Assembly: GCA_021201655.1 (NCBI GenBank)
Contig: JAJQEL010000027.1
Span: forward strand, 6,790 to 59,982
DNA: 53,193 bases
Direction: 5' to 3'
From: Erysipelotrichaceae bacterium
Lineage (GTDB): Bacteria > Bacillota_I > Bacilli_A > Erysipelotrichales > Coprobacillaceae
Notes under the pieces: model-generated
The model's database searches: none
What the model was told of the DNA's origin: nothing
The model's input: the letters and a program-made list of their open reading frames with translations, nothing else
Shown here: in pieces, positions 34,324-43,022 of the stretch
Layout of the letters: the number at the start of each line of letters is the position of its first letter
How positions within the stretch are numbered: the stretch's first letter is position 1
Made by a program: the position numbers and the translations under genes

Positions 34324-37113
34324 ATGAATCAATTATCCATTAAAGACTATCATCCTAAGCTTTTATATAATGACTATCATGATAAAGTTAGATTATCTGA
34401 AGAAATCATCAAACAATTAAGAGAATGTGATACTTTTGATATTTCTGTAGCATTTATCAAAGAATCAGGATTAGCTGTTTTAAGGGAAATACTCCATGAA
34501 TTACGTGAACAAAATAAACAAGGAAGAATTGTTACTTCCACATATTTAAACTTTAATGATCCTAAAATGTTTAAAGATTTATTAAAATATCCTAATATCA
34601 CTGTTAAAATATATCAAGGCGAAGGATTTCATCCTAAAGGTTATATTTTTAAAAAAGATGATAACTACAAAATCATTATTGGTAGTAGTAATCTTACCCA
34701 AAATGCTTTAACAAAAAATCAAGAATGGAATTTATTATTAACTTCTTCTGAAGATCAAGAATTTATCCAACAAATTAACAACGAATTTGATAAACAATGG
34801 AATCAATCCATCCCTTTAACACAACAATGGATTGAAGAATATAGTCACATATATGTTCCTCCAGTTTATCATTCTGTGCAACAACAAAATAAAACCATTA
34901 AACCAAACTTTATGCAAAAAAGTGCTTTAAAATCTTTATCTAAATTAAGAGAAGAAGGTAAAGATAAAGCATTACTTATATCTGCTACAGGGACTGGTAA
35001 AACTTATTTATCAGCTTTTGATGTTTTAGCATATCAACCTCAAAGAATGTTATTTGTCGTTCATAGAAGAAATATTGCAATTAAAGCAAAAGAAACATTT
35101 GAAAACTTAATTAAAGATAAATCAATGGGATTATTTTCTGGAGATACTAGAGAACTAGATAAAGATTATATATTTGCAACTGTTCAAACTATTAGTAAAT
35201 CAGAAAACAGAGAATTATTTTATAGAGATGCGTTTGATTATATCATTATTGATGAAGTTCATAGAGCTGGTGCTCAATCTTATCAAGTATTGTTAGATTA
35301 TTTTAAACCATTATTTTTATTAGGTATGTCAGCGACCCCTGAAAGAACTGATAATTTTGATATTTATAAAATGTTTGATTATAACATTGCTTATGAAATT
35401 AGATTACAGCAAGCTATGGAATTTGATCTGTTGTGTCCTTTTCACTATTATGGAATTACTGACTTAACAATTCAAGGTAGAACCATAGATGATCATAGTG
35501 AATTTAATACATTAGTTAGTGATATACGTGTTGACTATATTATTGATAAAATAGAAGAATATGGTTATTCTGGAGAAAAAGTTCATGGTCTCATTTTTGC
35601 AAGTAGTAGAAACGAAGCTATTAAGCTTTCAAATTTATTTAACCAAAGGGGATATAAAACGAAAGCTTTGATTGGAAGTGATAGTGAATCTGCAAGACAA
35701 CAAGCTATGAATCAGCTAGAATCTAATAATGGTGATTATTTAGATTATATTTTTACTGTTGATATTTTTAATGAAGGTATTGATATACCAAAAGTTAATC
35801 AAGTAGTGATGTTAAGACCAACACAGTCAGCTATTATCTTTGTTCAACAATTAGGTAGAGGTTTAAGAAAAAATAATGAAAAAGATTATGTTGTTATTAT
35901 CGATTTTATTGGTAATTATTCACAAAACTTCTTTATTCCTATTGCTTTAAGTGGCAATACTAATTTAAATAAAGATGATTTAAGAAAATTTATTAGTGAA
36001 GGTGATTTATCTATTCCAGGTCCTTCAACAATTCAATTTGATGAAATATCACGTAAACGTATTTATCAATCTATTGACATTGTTAATTTTAATACCATTA
36101 GTTTTATTAAACAAAGTTACCAAGAATTAAAAGCAAAACTTGGTAGAATTCCCCATTTAATGGATTTTGAAAAATATGGTGCTATTGATGTCCAAAAGAT
36201 TTTCCAAAATAAAAATTTAGGATCTTATCATGAGTTTTTATATAAATACGAAAAAGATTATCATGTAGAATTTAATGATTTAGAAAGACAATATCTTAAG
36301 TTTATTTCTAATAAATTATCTTCAGGTAAACGAATTCAAGAACTTGAAACTATCAAAAGATCAATTGAAAAAACAAGTAATCTAATGAATTATGTTTATC
36401 AAGTTGTTGAAGAAAATTATCATATTCAAATGAATAATCAATGCGTTGAAACTATAGAAAATATCTTAACTCAAGAATTTCCTACAGGTTCTGCAAAAGA
36501 TACTTACAAAGATGTTCAAATTATTGACCACAACTGGAACACTTCACCAACATTTAAGAGATTACTGAACAATCCTGAATTTAAAAAACAAGTATTAGAA
36601 GTTATTGACTATGCTATTGATATCTATAACAAGAAATATAGTCAAAGGTATCATAATACTGATTTATGTTTATATGAAAAATATACTTATGAAGATGTAT
36701 GTCGTTTGCTTAATTGGCAACAAAATATTGTGCCATTAAATATTGGTGGCTATAAATATGATCAACATACCAATACTTTACCAGTATTTATTAATTATGA
36801 TAAAGAAGAAGATATTACAGAAACAACTAAGTATAATGATCATTTTATTGATTCACAAACACTCATTGCCATGTCTAAAAGTAATGTTAAATTAAATAGT
36901 AAAGGTATTGAAATCTTTACTAAAGCTAAAGAAAGAAATACTGCTATTCATATCTTTATTAGGAAAAATAAAGATGATGAAACATCTAAAGAATTTTATT
37001 ATTTAGGTAATGCATCTATAGATAATATTCAACAAGATACCATGGCTAATAATGTCCCTGTTTGTGAAATACACTATACTTTAGATCAACCTGTTAAAAA
37101 AAGAAATTTATGA
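34324..37113 (+). CDS. PLD-domain / DEAD-like helicase / DUF3427 protein
   Basis: A 929-residue SF2 helicase. The N-terminal PLD-like nuclease region (about 1-170) has FHPKGYIF and GSSNLTQNAL. The helicase core has ATGTGKT (about residue 225), DEVHRAG, MSATPERTD and the C-terminal FVQQLGRGLRK. The long C-terminal part (about 560-925) fits DUF3427. Such multi-domain enzymes are found in many Firmicutes and are suspected in DNA repair or defence. It is directly behind a Nudix hydrolase. No methylase or restriction gene is nearby. Function not settled. Confidence 0.88.
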   Translation: MNQLSIKDYHPKLLYNDYHDKVRLSEEIIKQLRECDTFDISVAFIKESGLAVLREILHELREQNKQGRIVTSTYLNFNDPKMFKDLLKYPNITVKIYQGEGFHPKGYIFKKDDNYKIIIGSSNLTQNALTKNQEWNLLLTSSEDQEFIQQINNEFDKQWNQSIPLTQQWIEEYSHIYVPPVYHSVQQQNKTIKPNFMQKSALKSLSKLREEGKDKALLISATGTGKTYLSAFDVLAYQPQRMLFVVHRRNIAIKAKETFENLIKDKSMGLFSGDTRELDKDYIFATVQTISKSENRELFYRDAFDYIIIDEVHRAGAQSYQVLLDYFKPLFLLGMSATPERTDNFDIYKMFDYNIAYEIRLQQAMEFDLLCPFHYYGITDLTIQGRTIDDHSEFNTLVSDIRVDYIIDKIEEYGYSGEKVHGLIFASSRNEAIKLSNLFNQRGYKTKALIGSDSESARQQAMNQLESNNGDYLDYIFTVDIFNEGIDIPKVNQVVMLRPTQSAIIFVQQLGRGLRKNNEKDYVVIIDFIGNYSQNFFIPIALSGNTNLNKDDLRKFISEGDLSIPGPSTIQFDEISRKRIYQSIDIVNFNTISFIKQSYQELKAKLGRIPHLMDFEKYGAIDVQKIFQNKNLGSYHEFLYKYEKDYHVEFNDLERQYLKFISNKLSSGKRIQELETIKRSIEKTSNLMNYVYQVVEENYHIQMNNQCVETIENILTQEFPTGSAKDTYKDVQIIDHNWNTSPTFKRLLNNPEFKKQVLEVIDYAIDIYNKKYSQRYHNTDLCLYEKYTYEDVCRLLNWQQNIVPLNIGGYKYDQHTNTLPVFINYDKEEDITETTKYNDHFIDSQTLIAMSKSNVKLNSKGIEIFTKAKERNTAIHIFIRKNKDDETSKEFYYLGNASIDNIQQDTMANNVPVCEIHYTLDQPVKKRNL

Positions 37114-37198
37114 ATATATTATTAGCTAGAATGTGCTTTTTATAAATGATATATACTTTATCTCTTGATTTTCTATAAGTAAATTGTATAATATAGTT

Positions 37199-37341
37199 AT
37201 AGATAAAAGCAAAATTATTGTTACGTCTATTATGGATTACATTATTTAAAATGAATCTACAACTCTATGAGTTCTTTATTAGAAGATGTTGATAACGGTT
37301 ATGGTTAGCTATAACGTGAGTATCAGCATCTTCTTTTTATA
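37199..37341 (+). ncRNA. Candidate small RNA with its own promoter and terminator
   Basis: In the 270-base gap after the helicase, -35 TTGATT (37165-37170), a 16-base spacer and -10 TATAAT (37187-37192) lead to a transcript of about 140 bases. It ends in a large hairpin: 14-bp stem AGAAGATGTTGATA / TATCAGCATCTTCT (one G-U pair), an inner short stem, then T5. A small hairpin AACTC-TAT-GAGTT precedes it. No open reading frame with a ribosome-binding site fits, so an RNA gene is possible. The large hairpin could equally be the helicase terminator. Confidence 0.35.
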
Positions 37342-37358
37342 TATCAAAATATCATTAA

Positions 37359-37385
37359 AAAGCAGAGGACTAAATCCTCTGCTTT
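37359..37385 (-). terminator. Terminator of the HxlR-GNAT unit
   Basis: 11-bp stem AAAGCAGAGGA / TCCTCTGCTTT, overlapping the GNAT stop codon, with a T run on the minus strand. Confidence 0.85.
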
Positions 37386-37794
37386 ACACTTTGTTATTAA
37401 AATTACATATCTGCATAGCTACACCATCACTCATTAATTCAAAACCATGCTTTTGATAAAATGAAGCATTCTTACTTTCTTCAGGCATCACTTCAATATA
37501 AAGATAATCTTTATATTTATCTTTTACTAAGTTAATAAGATGACTTGCTATACCTTGACCTTGATAAGATGGATGAACTAGTACATAATGCACATAAGCT
37601 ACCATTTCACTATCATCTAATACTCTTATTAAACCAACCAATTGATCATTATCCCAAGCAGTGATAACTGTTGATGAATGCATCAAAGCTTTATATAAGC
37701 GTTTTGGATATTGTCCTGATATCCAGTTAACTGATAAGAATAATTGTTGAACTTGTTGTTGATTGAATATTTTATTTTCTGTATATGTTATCAT
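37384..37794 (-). CDS. GNAT-family N-acetyltransferase
   Basis: A 136-residue GCN5-type acetyltransferase. The acetyl-CoA motif is VHPSYQGQGIASHLINLV (pattern Q/R-x-x-G-x-G/A) and the end is FYQKHGFELMSDG. The substrate is unknown. ATG 37794 follows GGAGATAGT and lies one base beyond the HxlR stop, so it is co-transcribed with the HxlR regulator. Confidence 0.88.
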   Translation of the reverse strand: MITYTENKIFNQQQVQQLFLSVNWISGQYPKRLYKALMHSSTVITAWDNDQLVGLIRVLDDSEMVAYVHYVLVHPSYQGQGIASHLINLVKDKYKDYLYIEVMPEESKNASFYQKHGFELMSDGVAMQICNFNNKV

Positions 37795-37795
37795 A

Positions 37796-38173
37796 CTATC
37801 TCCTATAATCACATTTCTTACATTGTATCATCGTATTATCACTATCTTCTTTATAAAATTGTCCTGACCATTGGCAGATACTTTGAAGTATTGGTACCAC
37901 AGATAAGCCTTTATCTGTTAATGAATATTCTACTCTCGGTGGTATTTCATCATAAGATTGTCTATAAATAAGATCATTGGATATCAAATCTTTTAATGTT
38001 GTAGATAAAACAGCATCTGTAATATTGCCCATCTCTGTACGTATTTGACTATATCTCAAATTACCTTTATTAGCTAGTACACATATAATACGTGAATTCC
38101 ACTTTCCTCCAAAAACCTGTAAACCATATTCCAAAGGACATCTTATATCTTCTTCTAATTTCTTTTGATACAT
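37796..38173 (-). CDS. HxlR-family transcriptional regulator
   Basis: A 125-residue HxlR (MarR-like) winged helix: CPLEYGLQVFGGKWNSRIICVLA, RYSQIRTEMGNITDAVLSTTLKDL, then RVEYSLTDKGLSVVPIL. It has an additional C-terminal CKKC. HxlR proteins often sense aldehydes, quinones or reactive compounds. ATG 38173 is chosen: GGGAG lies nine bases upstream and the TTG at 38182 is too close to it. It is divergent from the A/B-barrel gene, with an inverted repeat between them. Confidence 0.88.
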   Translation of the reverse strand: MYQKKLEEDIRCPLEYGLQVFGGKWNSRIICVLANKGNLRYSQIRTEMGNITDAVLSTTLKDLISNDLIYRQSYDEIPPRVEYSLTDKGLSVVPILQSICQWSGQFYKEDSDNTMIQCKKCDYRR

Positions 38174-38222
38174 ACTTCTCAACTCCCATGTTTATTATAA
38201 CAAGTCATATTAAAAAAATATA

Positions 38223-38246
38223 GTTACTATGAAATTTAATAGTCAC
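38223..38246. promoter_or_regulatory. Probable HxlR operator
   Basis: GTTACTAT (38223-38230) and ATAGTCAC (38239-38246), 8-bp arms with one mismatch and an 8-base spacer, midway between the divergent genes. Confidence 0.55.
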
Positions 38247-38320
38247 TCATAAATTTATTGATATCTTGTTTTATCTAAGTAACATGGATAAAATAGTGTC
38301 ATCAAAGGAGGAAATATAGA

Positions 38321-38611
38321 ATGAAAGTAAACGCATATTTAGAAATTACAATGAAGATTGATGAAGCTAATAGACTTGCAGCTGCAAAGGTTTATACAGA
38401 TTTTCGTCAACCATTCTTAGACACTATTGAAGGAGCTTTAACTAAAGACTTATTAATTAGAGATGAAGATGTTCAAGTATTACACGGATTTGACAGTGTA
38501 GAACATGCTAAAGCTTATTTATCTAGCGATATGTTCCAACAAGATGTATTTGTTGGATTAAAACCTACATGGAGTGCAGATCCAGACGTTAAAATTTATT
38601 CAGTAGCTTAA
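38321..38611 (+). CDS. Small A/B-barrel-like protein controlled by HxlR
   Basis: A 96-residue soluble protein (MKVNAYLEITMKIDEANR..., FDSVEHAKAYLSSDMF, ADPDVKIYSV). The pattern resembles dimeric alpha/beta-barrel proteins such as antibiotic-biosynthesis monooxygenase-like folds, often induced by HxlR regulators. No catalytic residue can be assigned. AAAGGAGGAAATATAG precedes the ATG. Divergent from HxlR, single gene. Confidence 0.65.
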   Translation: MKVNAYLEITMKIDEANRLAAAKVYTDFRQPFLDTIEGALTKDLLIRDEDVQVLHGFDSVEHAKAYLSSDMFQQDVFVGLKPTWSADPDVKIYSVA

Positions 38612-38634
38612 AACGATGTCAAATGACATCGTTT
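38611..38634. terminator. Terminator between the A/B-barrel gene and the FAD dehydrogenase
   Basis: 11-bp stem AAACGATGTCA / TGACATCGTTT with loop AA; an A/T-rich flank gives a T run on the plus strand. Confidence 0.85.
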
Positions 38635-40054
38635 ATTTTTTCATTTCTTCTAATATATGTCTAGCTATCAATATACCATTGGTCCCTGCTTGTGCTAATC
38701 CTCTTGTAAGACCAGCACCGTCGCCACCTACATATAAGCCATCTATTTCACTTTCAAAACCTTCTCTTACAACTGGTCTAGCTGAATAGAACTTAGCTTC
38801 GACACCATATAATAAAGTATGATCGTTCGCAATACCAGGAGTGACATGATCTAATGCTTCAATCATTTCAATGATTGATTGCATCGTATTATATGGTAAA
38901 ACCAAACCTAAATCACCAGGAACAGCTTCAGGTAAAGTAGGTGTTGTATAGCCTTCTTTTAAACGTTTTGCTGTTGTACGTCTACCTTTTTTAATATCAC
39001 CATATCTTTGGACAATAATACTACCACTAGATAATTTATTTGCCAATCTTGCTATTTCATGAGCAAATTCATTTGGTTCATTAAATGGTTCACTAAATTC
39101 ATGGGAAACCAATATTGCAAAGTTGGTATTTTGACTACCTAATTTAGGATCATGATAAGCATGGCCATTGGCTAACATTGTTCCTGAGTGATTCTCTATA
39201 ACTACATGTCCACTAGGGTTAGAACAGAATGTTCTAACTTTTGTACCTACAGATGTATTATAGATAAACTTACCTTCATATAAGTTCTTATTAATTTCAT
39301 CCATAACAATATTACTTGTTTCTACTCTTACCCCAATATCAACTTGATTATTATGTAACTCTAATCCTTGATTCTTTAAGACCTTTGTCAACCATGTAGA
39401 GCCATCTCTACCTGGTACCAATACAACATAATTAGCTTTAATTTGTGTATCATCTTCTAGGATAATCCCTTTAACATGATTATCTTCAACAACAATATCT
39501 TTAACAGTTGTTTTAAAAACTTCATCAATATGAGGTTTTAATTCATTAGACATATCCGTCATAATTCTTAGATTTTCTTCGGTTCCTAAATGTCTTACTT
39601 TCGCACGTAATAACTTTAATCCAACAGCATAACCTCTTCTTTCTATTTCTCTTATCTTATCAGTAGTTGGATCCGTTATTTCTTCAGTAGCACCATGTTT
39701 TAAATAAAGATCATCCACATAATGAATCACATCTTCAACAGTATCATTATCCATATAATCTGTTAACCAACCACCAAATTCACTAGTAATATTAAATTTA
39801 CCATCTGAATAAGCACCTGCGCCACCAAATCCAGATGTAATAGAACAAGCAGGTAAGCATCCTGGTTCATGATCTTTTATCTTTGGACATGTTTTAATTT
39901 TCTTATCTTTAATAGGGCAATGACGATACATAACATCATGACCTTTATCAATCAATAATACTTTTAAACTAGGATTCTTTAAATATAATTCATAACTTGT
40001 CATGATTCCTGCAGGCCCAGCCCCAACAACAATCACATCATACTCTTTTTGCAT
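38633..40054 (-). CDS. FAD-dependent dehydrogenase (COG2509 type)
   Basis: A 473-residue flavoprotein. The N-terminal FAD site is VIVVGAGPAGIMTSYELYL; the C-terminal FAD contact is YVGGDGAGLTRGLAQAGTNG. Further blocks are CSITSGFGGAGAYSDGKF and VVLVPGRDGSTWL. The Cys pattern near residue 50 (HCPIKDKKIKTCPKI) is typical of the family. Electron partner and substrate unknown. AGGAAATGAGGCG lies upstream of ATG 40054. It starts the redox-rich section and is 90 bases downstream of the HXXEE gene, but separately promoted. Confidence 0.85.
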   Translation of the reverse strand: MQKEYDVIVVGAGPAGIMTSYELYLKNPSLKVLLIDKGHDVMYRHCPIKDKKIKTCPKIKDHEPGCLPACSITSGFGGAGAYSDGKFNITSEFGGWLTDYMDNDTVEDVIHYVDDLYLKHGATEEITDPTTDKIREIERRGYAVGLKLLRAKVRHLGTEENLRIMTDMSNELKPHIDEVFKTTVKDIVVEDNHVKGIILEDDTQIKANYVVLVPGRDGSTWLTKVLKNQGLELHNNQVDIGVRVETSNIVMDEINKNLYEGKFIYNTSVGTKVRTFCSNPSGHVVIENHSGTMLANGHAYHDPKLGSQNTNFAILVSHEFSEPFNEPNEFAHEIARLANKLSSGSIIVQRYGDIKKGRRTTAKRLKEGYTTPTLPEAVPGDLGLVLPYNTMQSIIEMIEALDHVTPGIANDHTLLYGVEAKFYSARPVVREGFESEIDGLYVGGDGAGLTRGLAQAGTNGILIARHILEEMKK

Positions 40055-40144
40055 AAAAAAAACGCCTCATTTCCTGGGCAATAATAATATAACCTAGATA
40101 ATTATAACCAATAATTAGGTTTTATGTCAATGAATTGTCGCACA

Positions 40145-40747
40145 TTATTTCAATAATGATTTTCTTGCATTATTGATAAATTCACCATATTTTTGTCCAT
40201 TTGATTTGACAATCATAGCCTGTAAACAAAATAAAGGAACTAATAAAAAAATAAATGCATATAAGAAATAAATAGGTTGAATCATATGATTCATAAGCAA
40301 ATAATAATAACCAAATACAGCCACTGGAAACTGCACAAATATAGCACTTATCATACCTGGTGAATAGAACTTATCTGTATTAATACGAGCAGCTAAAAGA
40401 TGTGCTAATATTTCTATAAAACCAATCAATAATGTTGCCATAACAGGCCAAATATAATCTGCTAAAAACACTGGAACTACTGTGGCATATATTGTGAAAA
40501 TAAATAATCCAAACTTGGCAATACCAAGATTATTTAATTGTAATCCCGTCATACTTGTAACTAGTTCCACAAAACCACCAGGTAACTTTAACTCTTCTGT
40601 TTCATGAATAGCTAATGCAACAATATAAATAATAGGTAGCTTTTCTAACATAGACATATTATTCCAATATAATATTAAAACAATTAATGCGATTACACCT
40701 AATATACCAGTTATAATATAACTATATTTCTCCATAAATTTGTTCAT
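40145..40747 (-). CDS. HXXEE-domain membrane protein
   Basis: A 200-residue integral membrane protein with about five hydrophobic segments. The HXXEE motif is HETEE (about residue 45) in IHETEELKLPGG. The biochemical role of this family is not known to me. ATG 40747 is placed after CAAGGAGGATATT; the longer reading from 40789 lacks a site. It is divergent from a TetR gene with palindromes in the gap, so it is probably that regulator's target. Confidence 0.8.
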   Translation of the reverse strand: MNKFMEKYSYIITGILGVIALIVLILYWNNMSMLEKLPIIYIVALAIHETEELKLPGGFVELVTSMTGLQLNNLGIAKFGLFIFTIYATVVPVFLADYIWPVMATLLIGFIEILAHLLAARINTDKFYSPGMISAIFVQFPVAVFGYYYLLMNHMIQPIYFLYAFIFLLVPLFCLQAMIVKSNGQKYGEFINNARKSLLK

Positions 40748-40767
40748 AATATCCTCCTTGAATAACC

Positions 40768-40780
40768 CGACATGCTGTCG
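40768..40780. promoter_or_regulatory. Palindrome CGACA-TGC-TGTCG upstream of the HXXEE gene
   Basis: 5-bp arms and a 3-base centre in the leader of the HXXEE gene, next to a TATAAT; possible operator. Confidence 0.5.
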
Positions 40781-40804
40781 TATAATCAAATTATAATCTT
40801 ATAA

Positions 40805-40839
40805 ACAAAATCATCAACAGACAATATTAATGATTTTGT
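40805..40839. promoter_or_regulatory. Inverted repeat between HXXEE and TetR genes
   Basis: ACAAAATCAT and ATGATTTTGT, perfect 10-bp arms 15 bases apart, ending six bases before the TetR ribosome-binding site. Likely TetR operator covering both promoters. Confidence 0.6.
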
Positions 40840-40857
40840 AGGATATTGGAGGCACAT

Positions 40858-41394
40858 ATGAAAAAACAACCTGAAATAACAAAAGCTACCAAAGATCGTA
40901 TCACAGAAGCATTCTTTGAATTATATACGCATCAAACTATCAATAAAATACGAATCATAGATATTACTAACAAAGCACATTGTCATCGATCAACATTTTA
41001 TGAATATTTTGTCGATATTTATGCCGTACTTGATTATTTAGAAAAACGTATTATTGATGATATTATTCATAATATTGATTTAACTTACAATATATCACTA
41101 GAAGCCATAGCTAAGATATATCAACGCAATGGAAAGTATATATGTGTATTATTAGGGGAAACTGGTGACCCAAAATTTTTATCTTATTTTAAAGAAGCTT
41201 TATATAAACCATTTCTAGATAAACAAAATATTCCAGATAATGGCATAAATGAATTGATTTATGAATATTCATTAACTGGTTTAATTATAGCTTTTCGTTA
41301 TTGGTATTTGCATCAAGATATTTGTTCATTAGATAAATTTTTAGAAATTATGCAAAAAATGATTCAACAAGGTAGTATATCTTTATTACAATAG
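40858..41394 (+). CDS. TetR-family regulator (divergent from HXXEE gene)
   Basis: A 178-residue TetR-type regulator. HTH IRIIDITNKAHCHRSTFYEYFVDIYAVLDYL (key residues, about 26-56); the C-terminus is a short ligand domain. ATG 40858 follows GGAGGCACAT. It ends one base from the convergent second TetR gene. The two proteins share the same compact architecture, suggesting duplication and divergence. Confidence 0.85.
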   Translation: MKKQPEITKATKDRITEAFFELYTHQTINKIRIIDITNKAHCHRSTFYEYFVDIYAVLDYLEKRIIDDIIHNIDLTYNISLEAIAKIYQRNGKYICVLLGETGDPKFLSYFKEALYKPFLDKQNIPDNGINELIYEYSLTGLIIAFRYWYLHQDICSLDKFLEIMQKMIQQGSISLLQ

Positions 41395-41395
41395 T

Positions 41396-41917
41396 TTATT
41401 TTTTAAACAAAGCAAAAATTGATTCTGGAAGTAAGGATGTATAAGTCATCCATGCTTCCTTTGCTGAGATAGTATCTTTGTGAGGATACCATTCTAAAAA
41501 AAAGCCAATCATGCCTGAAATAAAATATTCATTAATCATAGATGATTCTGATTGGACTATGTCAATATTTGAATATAGTTTATCTTTTAAATTGGTTTTA
41601 AATGCTTCTTGATCATTGTTTAAAAAATAATATATTTTTTCACTATTATTATCAAAAAATTTTATAAGATTTTCTAAATATAAATCATATGAATCTATTA
41701 TGGGAATCTGTGCTACCAAATCCACCCATTCTAGTAAAAGTTCATCTTCTATTTCCTGATATATATGATAAATATCATCATAATAAAGATAAAAAGTGCT
41801 ACGAAAATAGCCAGCTTTATCAGTGATTTCTTTAATTGTTATAGAATTAATTGGTTTTGTTTTATATAATTCCCAAAAAGCTATTTTTAAATTATTTTTA
41901 GCGTTTGGTCTTCCCAT
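41396..41917 (-). CDS. TetR-family regulator (divergent from the SDR gene)
   Basis: A 173-residue TetR-type regulator. The N-terminal HTH has ITIKEITDKAGYFRSTFYLYY, followed by DIYHIYQEIEDELL. It is probably a regulator of the SDR gene starting 113 bases away on the other strand. AAAGGAGTGG precedes ATG 41917. The convergent partner ends one base away. Confidence 0.85.
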   Translation of the reverse strand: MGRPNAKNNLKIAFWELYKTKPINSITIKEITDKAGYFRSTFYLYYDDIYHIYQEIEDELLLEWVDLVAQIPIIDSYDLYLENLIKFFDNNSEKIYYFLNNDQEAFKTNLKDKLYSNIDIVQSESSMINEYFISGMIGFFLEWYPHKDTISAKEAWMTYTSLLPESIFALFKK

Positions 41918-41966
41918 AATATTCCACTCCTTTATTGAAACACGACATTTGAAAAAAGACTGTACA

Positions 41967-41995
41967 TTGAACTGCTATTTTATCTGCCTTATAAT
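41967..41995 (+). promoter_or_regulatory. Promoter of the SDR gene
   Basis: -35 TTGAAC, a 17-base spacer and -10 TATAAT (41990-41995), in the gap shared with the divergent TetR gene. Confidence 0.6.
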
Positions 41996-42029
41996 TATAA
42001 CATGATTTAAAAAAGTTAGGAGAATAAAA

Positions 42030-42842
42030 ATGAAATTAGAAAACAAAGTTGCTATCGTTACAGGTTCTGCAAGTGGTATTGGAAAAGCCATTGCAAAAGT
42101 ATTTGCCAAAGAAGGTGCAAAAGTTGTTGTTAGTGATATTAGAGAAGATAATGACAATCAAACAGTTGCTGAAATTGTTGCTGATGGAGGAATTGCTTCA
42201 TATGTTAAATTAAATGTTACTTCTAAAGAAGATTGGGAAAATGCTGTTAAATATGCTCAAGAGACTTATGGTACAGTCAATGTTCTTGTTAACTGTGCGG
42301 GAATAGCTGCTGAACCTTGCTCATTTCCAAATGTAGATTTAGATAATTGGCATAAATTCATTGATGTTAATGTAACAGGACCATTGATTGGTATTGAATT
42401 ATGTGCTGAATTAATGAAAAAAGAAGGAAAAGGCGCAATCGTTAATGTTGGTTCTCTTGCAGGTTTTTATGGATGTGCTGGTTTTGTAGGTTATTCAGTT
42501 TCAAAAGCTGCCATTATGGAATTATCTAGATGTGCTGCTGCTCAATATGGAGCATGGGGTATTCGTTGTAATACAGTTAATCCTGGCTGGATTAGTGGTA
42601 CAGGTTTAACCGGTAATTCAGAAGATTCAGATTCTGCTTCTTCATTAATCGATTATACACCATTATATAGAGGTGGAGCCACTTCAGAATTAGCTAATGC
42701 TGTATTATTTTTAGCAAGTGATGATGCTTCATATGTTAACGGACAAACACTTACTGTTGATGGAGGACTTGAAGCTGTCGGACCTTACAACATCACAAAC
42801 AGAGATGTTGTCAATATGCTCAAAGCAGCAGAAAATAAATAG
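42030..42842 (+). CDS. Short-chain dehydrogenase/reductase, NAD-type
   Basis: A 270-residue classical SDR. Cofactor loop TGSASGIGKAIA (residues 11-22). Asp after the second strand (VVVSDIRED) favours NAD(H) over NADP(H). Catalytic triad Ser142-Tyr155-Lys159 (NVGSLAGF, GYSVSKAA). The family includes 3-oxoacyl reductases and hydroxysteroid dehydrogenases such as 7-alpha-HSDH; the substrate is not readable. The C-terminus is longer than most (VGPYNITNRDVVNMLKAAENK region). It is preceded by a divergent TetR and followed by an MFS transporter, so a catabolic or conversion function is plausible. Confidence 0.9.
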   Translation: MKLENKVAIVTGSASGIGKAIAKVFAKEGAKVVVSDIREDNDNQTVAEIVADGGIASYVKLNVTSKEDWENAVKYAQETYGTVNVLVNCAGIAAEPCSFPNVDLDNWHKFIDVNVTGPLIGIELCAELMKKEGKGAIVNVGSLAGFYGCAGFVGYSVSKAAIMELSRCAAAQYGAWGIRCNTVNPGWISGTGLTGNSEDSDSASSLIDYTPLYRGGATSELANAVLFLASDDASYVNGQTLTVDGGLEAVGPYNITNRDVVNMLKAAENK

Positions 42843-43022
42843 TTATGAGAATAGATGGGTAGCCATCTATTTTTTGTTTTTTATTCTTGTTTGGCATAAC
42901 TGTTATTCATTTTTGGAATATATTTAATCATTTATAAAAAGAATAGTAGAATATTTAATATAAGCATTAGACATCATAATATTTCTGATATAAAATATAA
43001 ATAACAGAGGAGGATTTAAGTG

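Noticed and set aside
37258-37277. AACTCTATGAGTTCTTT as a mobile repeat shared with 13321
   Set aside because: The shared piece is a short generic terminator-like hairpin; two copies 24 kb apart are not enough to claim an element.
42030-42842. Naming the SDR a 7-alpha-hydroxysteroid dehydrogenase
   Set aside because: The cofactor loop and Asp fit, but so do many other SDRs; no diagnostic substrate residue is visible.
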